A stretch of DNA of 16,434 nucleotides, taken from TMED27 sp050633165 (GTDB lineage: Bacteria > Pseudomonadota > Alphaproteobacteria > Micavibrionales > Micavibrionaceae). Below are positions 6,664 to 14,006 of this stretch, piece after piece. Under the pieces are notes generated by a model. The model was not told the DNA's origin and did no database searches. It saw only the letters and a program-made list of their open reading frames with translations. Each line of letters opens with the position of its first letter. Positions within the stretch are counted from its first letter, which is position 1. The translations under genes and the position numbers were made by a program. The stretch lies in contig JBOEFZ010000007.1 in assembly GCA_050633165.1 (NCBI GenBank), positions 1 to 16,434 on the forward strand, read 5' to 3'.

Positions 6664-6680
6664 ACAAAAGGGAAACCCTT
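6664..6680 (-). terminator. Possible weak terminator after the AMIN lipoprotein gene
   Basis: On the - strand AAGGG-TTT-CCCTT (6680-6668) is followed by TTGTGTTT. The stem has only 5 pairs, so it may be weak and allow read-through into the EF-hand operon 77 bases away. Confidence 0.3.
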
Positions 6681-6692
6681 CGCAAAAAAGAT

Positions 6693-7532
6693 TCAAGAAT
6701 TCAAATCCAACACAATCCGGTAATTCCGGTATGTTGCATTCGGCTTCAATATTGCTTTATAGGTCAAATCCGCCGCGCGTTTTAGAGTCACAATAAATTG
6801 CTGTTCATTCCCCTTTTTGCGAAAACCATACGCCTTCACAAGGGAATGATTTTGCAAAACCTTCCCAAGCTCCGTCTCAACACGGCTATCGGGAACGCGC
6901 ATCACCAGCACATGATTATCATCCTGCAACCACGCATCAAATTTCACCTGATTGGTGACATCAACCACAATCCGCGTCTTCCCCGGATGATCACCAATCC
7001 GTACATCACGAATCGCCGCCCCCAATTCCCGCACCGCCATCGGCTGCACAGTCAGGGCATTCGCTTGAGTCGTCGCCACAAGCGCAGAATACGAAATCTT
7101 ATCCGCCCGCGCAGGTTTACTATCCGGCACAGGAATGCTCGCGCCACCACCGCTATATTGCTGTATAGGCGCAACCGACAACCCGCGGGACGGCTTTATC
7201 GGCGGCAAAACAGGCGGCGGCGTGTATGTATTGGTAAAATTCTTCGCCCCCGCCAATTCCGGATACTCATCCTCATAATGCACATACGCATTACGTTTCG
7301 ACACATGCTTTGGATCAACCTGCTTTCGCGCCAACATATGCGCCGCCAAAGGATCATTGATATCCGGCGCAGGAGTCGTCGTTTTGGAATAAAGCGTGGA
7401 ATTCTCACTCCTATCTTGCTTATAAACCTTCGAACCATAAGAAACAGGCGCACGCCCCGTCGTCTGCTGACACGCCCCTAGTGCCAAGACACCAACCAAA
7501 CAAAAACAAATCTGAAAATTCCTAAAACCCAT
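6693..7532 (-). CDS. AMIN-domain lipoprotein
   Basis: From the ATG at 7532 the product is 279 aa. It begins with a lipoprotein signal peptide, ending L18-G19-A20-C21 (GVLALGACQQTTG). Gln after the lipidated Cys suggests outer-membrane sorting. Residues 22-165 are low-complexity and Pro/Ser-rich, probably a flexible linker. Residues about 168-279 look like an AMIN domain (RDVRIGDHPGKTRIVVDV, FDAWLQ, YRNYRIVLDL). AMIN domains target proteins to peptidoglycan, as in AmiC and PilQ, but no amidase domain follows here. An earlier start at 7613 would overlap the previous gene and place extra residues before the signal peptide, so I reject it. No ribosome site is clear. It is the last gene of the operon, 43 bases after the WecA-like gene, which supports an envelope role. 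Confidence 0.75.
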   Translation of the reverse strand: MGFRNFQICFCLVGVLALGACQQTTGRAPVSYGSKVYKQDRSENSTLYSKTTTPAPDINDPLAAHMLARKQVDPKHVSKRNAYVHYEDEYPELAGAKNFTNTYTPPPVLPPIKPSRGLSVAPIQQYSGGGASIPVPDSKPARADKISYSALVATTQANALTVQPMAVRELGAAIRDVRIGDHPGKTRIVVDVTNQVKFDAWLQDDNHVLVMRVPDSRVETELGKVLQNHSLVKAYGFRKKGNEQQFIVTLKRAADLTYKAILKPNATYRNYRIVLDLNS

Positions 7533-7575
7533 AAAAGTAATTTTGCGCCAAGCATCAAACGCAATCAAGGGACTT

Positions 7576-8628
7576 TCAGGATTTAGGCGCAAACTTTCCC
7601 CAAAAGGAAACATAGCGATGCGGTTTTTCCGACACCCACATATGCGCCAAAATCATCACGATCCAAATCGAACTCAACACAATCTGCGGCACGCCAAGCT
7701 GCACGCCCACCACACCAAACGCGCCCAAAATAACCGCCAGCGACAAAATCAAAAACACCGCCACCCCATCGCGAAACCCCGCATCGATAAAATGATGATG
7801 AAAATGCCCGCGATCCGGCGAAAACGGATGCCGCCCCTCCCGCGCGCGCCGATAAAACTGCGCGCATGTATCCATAATCGGAATTGCCAAAACCCACGCA
7901 ATCGCAATCGCCGGAACATCCGCTCCACCAACCTTACCCAAACCAATCGCAAACCAGCCAAGGCAAAGCCCCAAACACATGCTCCCCGCATCGCCAAGGA
8001 AAAGCGCCGCCTTCGCACGTATAGGCGAACGCAAATTATAAACCAAAAACCCGCCAATCCCCGCAATCAAAAGCAAGAGCAGCCCATCACTCTGCCCCAC
8101 ACTATAAAACCCAAACCAAATCCAGCCCAGCGCCACGGCACTATAACCACCCGCCAAGCCATCCAACCCATCCATCAAATTCACCGCATTAATAAGCAAC
8201 ACCACCGCAATCCACGAAAAGAAACCGGACATAAAACCAAGCTCCAAAACACCCATCCCGAATATATCACCAAGATGGGAAAGCTCCGCCCCGCCCGCAA
8301 AAACCACCAACGCGGCGGCAATAAATTGCATCATAAATTTAATCCACGGACGAATATGAAACTTATCATCAATCGCGCCCGTAACGAGCAAAAGCAAAAT
8401 CGCGGCATAAAGCGGCCAATAGCCCACAACGCCATGCCCCGTAAAAATCGCGCCCATAATAAACACCGGAAAAATCGCCAATCCCCCAATCAGCGGCACC
8501 GCCCCCTCATGCTGCTTCCGCTCATCCGGCAAATCCACCAATTTCAAAACCGGCGCAAGCCTGATCAGCACGGGAATCAAAACCGCCACAGCAACAAAAA
8601 CACCAACGGGAAAAACAAACTGATTCAT
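7576..8628 (-). CDS. WecA/MraY-family undecaprenyl-phosphate sugar-1-phosphate transferase
   Basis: This integral membrane enzyme (350 aa, about 10-11 hydrophobic segments) should transfer a GlcNAc-1-phosphate or similar sugar to undecaprenyl phosphate, the first step of a surface polysaccharide. Family motifs are all present: LPDERKQHEGAVPLIGG (33-49), the D87-D88-K pair, N147AVNLMDGLDGLAGG, FLGDAGSM (210-217) with D213, and HPFSPDRGHFHHH (267-279). The HPF...HFHHH loop is the WecA-type signature for the GlcNAc group rather than MraY. The exact sugar cannot be told. It starts 9 bases after the mnmC stop, so expression is coupled to tRNA modification genes, an unusual mix. The AMIN lipoprotein follows. 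Confidence 0.92.
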   Translation of the reverse strand: MNQFVFPVGVFVAVAVLIPVLIRLAPVLKLVDLPDERKQHEGAVPLIGGLAIFPVFIMGAIFTGHGVVGYWPLYAAILLLLVTGAIDDKFHIRPWIKFMMQFIAAALVVFAGGAELSHLGDIFGMGVLELGFMSGFFSWIAVVLLINAVNLMDGLDGLAGGYSAVALGWIWFGFYSVGQSDGLLLLLIAGIGGFLVYNLRSPIRAKAALFLGDAGSMCLGLCLGWFAIGLGKVGGADVPAIAIAWVLAIPIMDTCAQFYRRAREGRHPFSPDRGHFHHHFIDAGFRDGVAVFLILSLAVILGAFGVVGVQLGVPQIVLSSIWIVMILAHMWVSEKPHRYVSFWGKFAPKS

Positions 8629-8637
8629 GCCGCAATC

Positions 8638-9663
8638 TTAACGCATCAAACGCGCAGGTGAAAGCGCAGCGACACATTCATCCGAAACCTTTTGCGGCAA
8701 ACCAAGAATCTCCGCCACCAAAATTTCCGCCGCCAGTATCGAACTCACAATCCCGTGCGACCCATGCGCCAAGGAAACATAAATCCCCCCGCCCATATGC
8801 CCCACAACCGGAAAATAATCCCGCGCACTACACCGCACCCCTGCGCGATGATCAACGATATCAAATTCCGCATCCATATCCGGCAACGCATCCCGTAACT
8901 TCGCAAGATTATCTGCATCATCCGCTGGTGAAATATCGCAATGCGATAACAAACGTTGAAAACTCGCCCCGACAACATGCCGCCCATCAACCTCCGGCGA
9001 GACATAGCCCCCATAAATCACATGCGTTTTCAATCGCCGCGTCTGCGCATTGGCGGCGATATAGCTCACCTGCCCCCGAACACTGCGCAGATCCAGCGGT
9101 GCTAACAACGGATGCCCAATCATCCCCGCCCCACCCGCAAGGATGACCACATCGCCCTGCGGTATCGCTGATACATTATAATGCACCTCAACCCCATGCG
9201 CATAGACCGCGCATAACGCCGCCGGTGAAACACTCCCCCCGCGCGGCAAATAAAGCGCCCCTTGATCCACCCCAACCCCCGCAATACGCGAGGCTTCATC
9301 CGCATCGACAAGCCGCATATCCGCATCAGTAAAGCCATATCCCTTCCACGTCTTATAGGTCTTGAAAAAACGCCGCTCCTTTTTCTCATCCGTAATAAGA
9401 TGCAAGCTCCCCAACGCATGCTGGTTAACCTCTTCAACCCCGCCAATCACCTCTAGGGCATGTTGATAGGCGCGCGCATAAAACTCGGTCTGCGGCGAGG
9501 CTTCCGCCCCAAAGCGCGGATTATAAAGCCCGACCACATTCCCCGACGCCGCACTGGCAAGCCGATCCGAGGCCTCATAAATCGCCACATCCGCCCCCGC
9601 GCGCTTCAAAACATAAGCCGCCGCACACCCCGCCAATCCTCCACCAACTATCGCTATTCGCAT
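8638..9663 (-). CDS. mnmC: FAD-dependent cmnm5U34 oxidoreductase, stand-alone MnmC C-terminal domain
   Basis: In E. coli MnmC the C-terminal domain removes the carboxymethyl group from cmnm5(s2)U34 to give nm5U34, using FAD. Here that domain is a separate 341-aa protein. The FAD-binding motif is at residues 5-12 (IVGGGLAGCAAAYVLKRAG). SAASGNVVGLYNPRFG is the family's characteristic second motif (E. coli has ASGNRQGALYP). GVRCSARDYFPVVGHMGGGI near residues 280-300 is the substrate and FAD closing region. The upstream gene mnmD overlaps its start by 10 bases. Together they cover both halves of the fused E. coli enzyme in the same order. Other DAO-type amine oxidases are the alternative, but the mnmD overlap makes MnmC very likely. 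Confidence 0.9.
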   Translation of the reverse strand: MRIAIVGGGLAGCAAAYVLKRAGADVAIYEASDRLASAASGNVVGLYNPRFGAEASPQTEFYARAYQHALEVIGGVEEVNQHALGSLHLITDEKKERRFFKTYKTWKGYGFTDADMRLVDADEASRIAGVGVDQGALYLPRGGSVSPAALCAVYAHGVEVHYNVSAIPQGDVVILAGGAGMIGHPLLAPLDLRSVRGQVSYIAANAQTRRLKTHVIYGGYVSPEVDGRHVVGASFQRLLSHCDISPADDADNLAKLRDALPDMDAEFDIVDHRAGVRCSARDYFPVVGHMGGGIYVSLAHGSHGIVSSILAAEILVAEILGLPQKVSDECVAALSPARLMR

Positions 9664-10310
9664 GAAAACACCCCCACACTCATGTCACGCTTAGTTCCAA
9701 ACCCCTTCACCTTCCGCACCTCAAACCCAGCCCCCGCCAAACCACGCCTCACAAACCCCGCCGCCGTAAAGGTTGCAAAGCTCGTCCCCACATCACTCAA
9801 CCGCGCCATCTGCCCAAACACAAAATCACTCCACATATCCGGATTGGTTGAAGGCTTAAACCCATCCAAAAACCAAGCATTTACAGGCACATCCCACCGC
9901 GGCAAAACATCCTTAACATCCCCAAGATGCAGCTCCAGCGTAACATCACCAAACACACCGCGCCCACACGCCAAAACATCATCATAGGCCGCCAAAAACG
10001 CCTCCCTCTGCTCCGCCAATTCCGGCCAATGCGAGAGCGCCCCCGCAATATCATCCCGTGATAGCGGAAATTTCTCCACCGAGATAAACCGCAATCGCTG
10101 CCCCGCCGCTGCACTCTCCGTAAATAATTTCCAAACCGCCAGAAAATTCAACCCCGTCCCGAACCCCGTCTCGGCAATCACAAACTCATCCACGCCACCC
10201 CAAGCCTCCGGCACCCCATTCCCGTCCAAAAACACATGCCGCGTCTCCGCCAACCCGTCCACGGCGGAAAAATAAACATCATCAAATTCTTTTGATCTTA
10301 AAACGCACAT
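9654..10310 (-). CDS. mnmD: tRNA nm5U34 methyltransferase, stand-alone MnmC N-terminal domain
   Basis: This protein should methylate nm5U34 to mnm5U34 with S-adenosylmethionine. It is 218 aa from the ATG at 10310. Motifs in order are FDDVYFS (9-15), the SAM-binding ETGFGTGLNFLAVW (46-59), NAWFLDGFKPSTNPDMWS and, near the end, FATFTAAGFVRRGLAGAGFE with GFGTKRDM. All match the MnmC methyltransferase half and the free-standing MnmD. The N-terminus is short: family members have a further 10-15 residues before FDDVYFS. A palindromic repeat begins 9 bases upstream, so the normal 5' end may have been lost. A longer start would translate the repeat (MVFFVSWWF). The 10-base overlap with mnmC suggests translational coupling. 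Confidence 0.9.
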   Translation of the reverse strand: MCVLRSKEFDDVYFSAVDGLAETRHVFLDGNGVPEAWGGVDEFVIAETGFGTGLNFLAVWKLFTESAAAGQRLRFISVEKFPLSRDDIAGALSHWPELAEQREAFLAAYDDVLACGRGVFGDVTLELHLGDVKDVLPRWDVPVNAWFLDGFKPSTNPDMWSDFVFGQMARLSDVGTSFATFTAAGFVRRGLAGAGFEVRKVKGFGTKRDMSVGVFSCE

Positions 10311-10324
10311 AATAAAAATAGTGA

Positions 10325-10396
10325 ACCACCAAGACACAAAGAACACCAAGATTTTTTTATTATTAATTCTCTTGGTGACCTTGGTGTCTTGGTGGT
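10325..10396. repeat. Palindromic ACCAC-family repeat between mnmD and the peptidase gene
   Basis: ACCACCAAGACAC (10325-10338 with the leading A) pairs perfectly with GTGTCTTGGTGGT (10384-10396). CACCAAG (10344-10350) pairs with CTTGGTG (10371-10377). The loop is AT-rich. It occupies almost the whole gap between the divergent mnmD and peptidase genes, so promoters for both must lie in or beside it. On either strand it gives a strong hairpin. Confidence 0.8.
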
Positions 10397-10424
10397 AAAA
10401 ATTTAAAAAAAGGATTTACAATCA

Positions 10425-12485
10425 ATGTCAAAAAACCCGCTTCTCCAAGATTCCACCCTCCCCAACATGGCGCCACAATTCGAAGCCATCAAAGACGCGC
10501 ATTACATGCCCGCGATAGAGGCCGCGATCACCGAAGCCCGCGCCAATTACGACGCGATCAAAAATAATTCCGATACCCCAACCTTCGAAAACACGATTGA
10601 GGCCATGGAAAGCGCCAGCGAAACCCTAGGCACAGTCAGCAGTATTTTCTACAATCAACTCTCCTGCATGGGCGGCGATGCGCTCCATGATCTCGCCGAA
10701 AAAATCGGCCCAATCACCTCGAATTTCTCCTCCGACATCATCCTCGACCCCGATCTCTTCGCCCGCGTAAAAACCGTTTATGACGCCCGCGAAACACTCA
10801 CCCTAACCCCCGAACAAACCACGCTGTTGGATGACAGCTACAAAGAATTCGTCCGTGGCGGCGCATTATTGGATGAGGATAAAAAGAAACGCCTACGCGA
10901 AATCTCCGAAGAACTCTCCACCCTCGGCCCCTCCTTCATGAACAACGCCAGCAAATCCGCCGAGGCGTTTGAGCTAATCATCACCGACAAGGCCGAACTC
11001 TCCGGCCTCCCCGACAGCGCAATAGAGGCCGCAGCCCTAGACGCAAAAGAACATGATCAGGCCGGAAAATACCGCTTCACCCTCGATTACCCAAGCTACA
11101 TCCCCTTCGTACAATTCGCCGATAACCGCGAACACCGCGAAACCATGTGGCGCGGCTTCGCCTCCCGCGCATGGAGCGAGGACGGCCAAGGCGAGTATGA
11201 TAATTCACAAAACATCAAACGCATCGTCACCTTAAAAGACGAACGCGCAAAACTCCTCGGCTTTGACAATCACGCGCAATATGTCCTCGAACGCCGCATG
11301 GCCAAAACGCCAAAAACGGTGATGGAGTTCTTGGAAAAAATGAAAGCCGCCTACCTTCCGGCGGCAAAAGACGACCTCGCGGCCTTACAAAAATTCGCCG
11401 CCAAAGAAGGCCTAAGCGACGACCTCAAACCATGGGATGTCGGCTATTATTCAGAAAAACTCAAACAAAGCCTGTTCGATTTTTCTAGCGAAGATTTCCG
11501 CCCCTACCTCCCCCTCGATAGTGTCCTCCAAGGGTGCTTCACCCATTTCTCCAAACTCTTCGGCATCATGTTCAAACCCGCACACGGCTACGAAACATGG
11601 CACGAGGACGTAAAAACCTTCGAAGTTTACAATCAAAGTAACGGAACCCTCGTCGGTACCCTCTTCGCCGATTTCCACCCCCGCACAGGCAAAAAACAAG
11701 GCGCATGGAAAACCAGCTACCGCAGCCAAGGCCTCTATAAAGGCAAAAACATGCGCCCCATCATCGCCATCGTCTGCAACTTCACCAAACCAACCGAGGA
11801 TAAACCATCCCTCCTCACCCATGGCGAAGTCACCACGCTCTTCCATGAAATGGGCCACGCGGTTCACGGCCTATTATCAAACGTAACGTATCGCTCCCTA
11901 TCCGGAACCTCCGTCCTTTGGGATTTCGTAGAGCTCCCCTCACAGGTTCAAGAAAACTGGTGCTATGAGAAAGAAACCCTAGACATGTTCGCCGAACATT
12001 TCGAAACCGAAGAAAAAATCCCCGGCGAGCTAATCGACAAACTCCGCGCCGCAAAAAATTTCATGGGCGGTTGGGGCGGCCTACGCCAAACCAATTTCGG
12101 CCTGATGGACATGGCCTATCACACCTGCGACCCCGCCGAGATCAAAGACGTAGCAGAATTCGAGGACAAAGCCTGCGCCGAAACCTCCCTCTTCCCACGC
12201 CTCTCCGGCCCCATGTCCACCAGCTTCTCCCACATCTTCGCCGGCGGTTACTCGGCGGGCTATTACAGCTATAAATGGGCAGAAGTCCTAGACGCCGACA
12301 CCTTCGAACTCTTCCTCGAGCGCGGCCTCTACGACCCGCAAACCGCCCAAAAATACAAAGCCGAAATCCTGGAAAAAGGCGGCAGCGAACACCCATCCAC
12401 CTTATACAAAAACTTCCGAGGCCGAGACGCCGACCCCAACGCCGTCCTCCGCCGCGAAGGGTTATTGGATGATAAAGCGGCTTAA
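10425..12485 (+). CDS. M3-family metallopeptidase (oligopeptidase A / dipeptidyl carboxypeptidase type)
   Basis: This zinc peptidase of 686 aa cleaves short peptides in the cytoplasm, finishing protein turnover and, in some species, degrading signal peptides. The zinc site is H474-E-M-G-H478 with E503 in WDFVELPSQVQENW, the M3 pattern. The remaining conserved blocks are present: FADFHPRTGKKQGAW before the site, and SFSHIFAGGYSAGYYSYKW and RGRDADPNAVLRREGLL after it, which are the substrate and C-terminal regions of the thimet oligopeptidase group. Length matches OpdA (680) and Dcp (681), and I cannot separate them by sequence alone. The ATG is preceded by AAAGGA with 9 bases between. Codons are strongly C-ending. 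It stands alone between two ACCAC palindromes. Confidence 0.95.
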   Translation: MSKNPLLQDSTLPNMAPQFEAIKDAHYMPAIEAAITEARANYDAIKNNSDTPTFENTIEAMESASETLGTVSSIFYNQLSCMGGDALHDLAEKIGPITSNFSSDIILDPDLFARVKTVYDARETLTLTPEQTTLLDDSYKEFVRGGALLDEDKKKRLREISEELSTLGPSFMNNASKSAEAFELIITDKAELSGLPDSAIEAAALDAKEHDQAGKYRFTLDYPSYIPFVQFADNREHRETMWRGFASRAWSEDGQGEYDNSQNIKRIVTLKDERAKLLGFDNHAQYVLERRMAKTPKTVMEFLEKMKAAYLPAAKDDLAALQKFAAKEGLSDDLKPWDVGYYSEKLKQSLFDFSSEDFRPYLPLDSVLQGCFTHFSKLFGIMFKPAHGYETWHEDVKTFEVYNQSNGTLVGTLFADFHPRTGKKQGAWKTSYRSQGLYKGKNMRPIIAIVCNFTKPTEDKPSLLTHGEVTTLFHEMGHAVHGLLSNVTYRSLSGTSVLWDFVELPSQVQENWCYEKETLDMFAEHFETEEKIPGELIDKLRAAKNFMGGWGGLRQTNFGLMDMAYHTCDPAEIKDVAEFEDKACAETSLFPRLSGPMSTSFSHIFAGGYSAGYYSYKWAEVLDADTFELFLERGLYDPQTAQKYKAEILEKGGSEHPSTLYKNFRGRDADPNAVLRREGLLDDKAA

Positions 12486-12491
12486 GACTTC

Positions 12492-12601
12492 ACCACTAAG
12501 ACACAAAGCCCACCAAGTTTCACAAAGTTTTTTTATAGCGCCGCGAAGCTGCCTATTTTTTTCTTCTTAGTGGAACTTAGTGCCCTTTGTGTCTTAATGG
12601 T
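12492..12601. repeat. Palindromic ACCAC-family repeat after the peptidase gene
   Basis: ACCACTAAGACACAAAG (12492-12508) pairs with CTTTGTGTCTTAATGGT (12585-12601), with one mismatch of the C/T type. An inner pair, CACCAAGTTTCAC with GTGGAACTTAGTG, has two differences, both compatible with wobble pairing in one strand. The loop holds a T-run. It begins seven bases after the peptidase stop and could end its transcript. Same family as 1850-1939 and 10325-10396. Confidence 0.8.
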
Positions 12602-12671
12602 AAAATACAAATATCCACCATCAAGCACGATAACTTGCGCTTTCCACCCAAAATCCTCTATAACCCAAGCT

Positions 12672-12779
12672 ATGAACTCTTTAGGCATCAACAAAGACCC
12701 AAAGGATACCCGCGTCGCGAAGCAAATCGAGCGCAGCAAAAATTTGTTCGCATACAAAAAGGGACAAAACAGTGAATAG
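12672..12779 (+). pseudogene. Remnant or duplicate of the mnmA 5' end
   Basis: An ATG at 12672 opens a 35-codon frame that begins MNSLGINKDPKDTRVA. Intact mnmA, 100 bases downstream, begins MNSLGIDKPESETRVVVA. The first six residues are the same, and TRVA recurs, but the codons differ: AAC/AAT, TCT/AGT, TTA/CTC, GGC/GGA, ATC/ATA. Alphaproteobacterial MnmA proteins commonly begin MNSL...TRVVVAMSGG. After TRVA the frame runs through a hairpin (12711-12751) with no MnmA likeness, and stops at 12779, overlapping the mnmA start by 8 bases. It could be the leftover start of an older mnmA or a short upstream reading frame that affects mnmA translation. No ribosome site precedes it. Confidence 0.5.
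12711..12751. repeat. Hairpin with bulged G, second copy
   Basis: GCGAA(G)CAAAT (12717-12727) pairs with ATTTGTTCGC (12742-12751) around the loop CGAGCGCAGCAAAA. The preceding CGCGTCGC and the base CGAA(G)CAA/TTGTTCG also occur at 4682-4715, where the upper stem is CGC/GCG instead of AT/AT. It lies 20 bases before the mnmA start. Confidence 0.6.
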
Positions 12780-13935
12780 TCTCGGAATAGATAAACCTGA
12801 AAGCGAAACAAGGGTAGTCGTCGCCATGTCGGGCGGTGTCGACTCATCCGTTGTTGCCGCGCTCCTCCACGAAGAAGGCTACGACGTTATCGGCGTAACG
12901 CTCCAACTCTACGACATGGGCACCGGCGCGGGCGAAGCCGTCAAAACAAAAACCTGCTGCGCCGGACAAGACATCTACGACGCCAAACGCGTTGCCGAAA
13001 AATGCGGCTTCCCGCACTACGTCCTCAATTACGAAAGCAAATTCCGCGAAAGCGTCATCGACGACTTCGCCGATAGCTATATCAAAGGGCAAACCCCCAT
13101 CCCCTGCGTACGCTGCAACCAGAGCGTCAAATTCCGCGACCTCCTCGAAGTCGCCCACGACCTCGGCGCCGATTGCATGGCCACCGGACACTACATCAAA
13201 CGCACCATAAACGAAGACGGCCTCGCCGAGCTTCACCGCGCCCATGACCACGGCAAAGACCAAAGCTATTTCCTCTTCGCCACCACCCAAGACCAACTCG
13301 ACTTCCTCCGCTTCCCCCTTGGCGGACAAAGCAAAGACAAAACACGCCAAGACGCCCAGCGCCTCGGCCTCCTCACGGCTGACAAACCAGACAGCCAAGA
13401 CATCTGCTTCGTCCCCCACGGCGATTACGCAAAGGTAGTAACAAAAATTCGCCCCGAGGCCCAGCGCCCCGGCGATATCGTTGACATGAACGGCAAAGTC
13501 CTAGGCCACCACACCGGCATCATCCACTACACCATCGGCCAACGCAAAGGCCTAGGGATCGGCGGCGGCGTGTCGGAGGATAACAGCCCCTTCTACGTCA
13601 TCGAGATCAACCCAAAAACCAACCAGATCATCGTCGGCCCAAAAGAAGCCTTAGCACGCAACATCGTCTACCTCGAAGATTGCAACTGGCTCATCAACAC
13701 CAAAAATCTAAAAGCCGAAAAAGGCTGCCCCTTCCTCCCCGTCACGGTCAAATTCCGCTCCGTTATGAAACCCGTCCCCGCCATTTTGCACACGGAAAAG
13801 AATGAAATCAGACTAGATCAACCCCAATACGGCATCGCCCCCGGCCAAGCCGCCGTATGCTATTGCCAAGACCGCGTATTAGGCGGCGGATGGATCACTG
13901 GCACCGCAAACTCCACCCTCAAAGAAGCCGCCTAA
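12772..13935 (+). CDS. mnmA: tRNA-specific 2-thiouridylase MnmA
   Basis: MnmA uses ATP and sulfur from the Tus/IscS pathway to make s2U34 in tRNA-Lys, -Glu and -Gln. The product is 387 aa, the usual length. The PP-loop is SGGVDSS (20-26). The nucleophile is C115 in IPCVRCNQSVKF, and the second catalytic cysteine is C212 in DSQDICFVPHGDY. Other marks are ATGHY (137-141), GKDQSYFLF (161-169) and HHTGIIHYTIGQRKGLGIGG in the central domain. The start is a GTG at 12772 with AAGGGAC just upstream. This matches the family's N-terminus. It has the same C-ending codons as its + strand neighbours except at its first 15 codons, which use ATA, AGG, GGA and AGT. It follows an mnmA-like remnant and a hairpin. 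No terminator follows. Confidence 0.96.
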   Translation: MNSLGIDKPESETRVVVAMSGGVDSSVVAALLHEEGYDVIGVTLQLYDMGTGAGEAVKTKTCCAGQDIYDAKRVAEKCGFPHYVLNYESKFRESVIDDFADSYIKGQTPIPCVRCNQSVKFRDLLEVAHDLGADCMATGHYIKRTINEDGLAELHRAHDHGKDQSYFLFATTQDQLDFLRFPLGGQSKDKTRQDAQRLGLLTADKPDSQDICFVPHGDYAKVVTKIRPEAQRPGDIVDMNGKVLGHHTGIIHYTIGQRKGLGIGGGVSEDNSPFYVIEINPKTNQIIVGPKEALARNIVYLEDCNWLINTKNLKAEKGCPFLPVTVKFRSVMKPVPAILHTEKNEIRLDQPQYGIAPGQAAVCYCQDRVLGGGWITGTANSTLKEAA

Positions 13936-13943
13936 AACTATCC

Positions 13944-13972
13944 TTGACACCCCGCCATAAAAAAGCGATAAA
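13944..13972 (+). promoter_or_regulatory. Probable sigma70 promoter for the tRNA-Met transcript
   Basis: TTGACA (13944-13949) is a perfect -35. After exactly 17 bases comes GATAAA (13967-13972), with four of six -10 bases. Transcription would start near 13979, and the transcript would carry the structured repeat copy 2 before the tRNA. It starts eight bases after the mnmA stop. Confidence 0.55.
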
Positions 13973-14006
13973 CCGTTCAGATTTGAAACAAAATCTTTCG
14001 CAGTAT

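Noticed and set aside
7543..8661. Long open frame on the + strand opposite the WecA-like gene
   Set aside because: It is rich in Arg, His, Pro and Asn with no family likeness, an effect of the G/T-rich codons of the real gene on the other strand.
12533..12847. Minus-strand frame over the mnmA leader
   Set aside because: It crosses the repeat and the conserved mnmA start, has no ribosome site, and the + strand mnmA likeness explains this DNA better.
13258..13438. Small frames within mnmA and the peptidase in other phases
   Set aside because: They are Thr/Ser/Pro/Ala-rich shadows of C-biased coding and lack ribosome sites.
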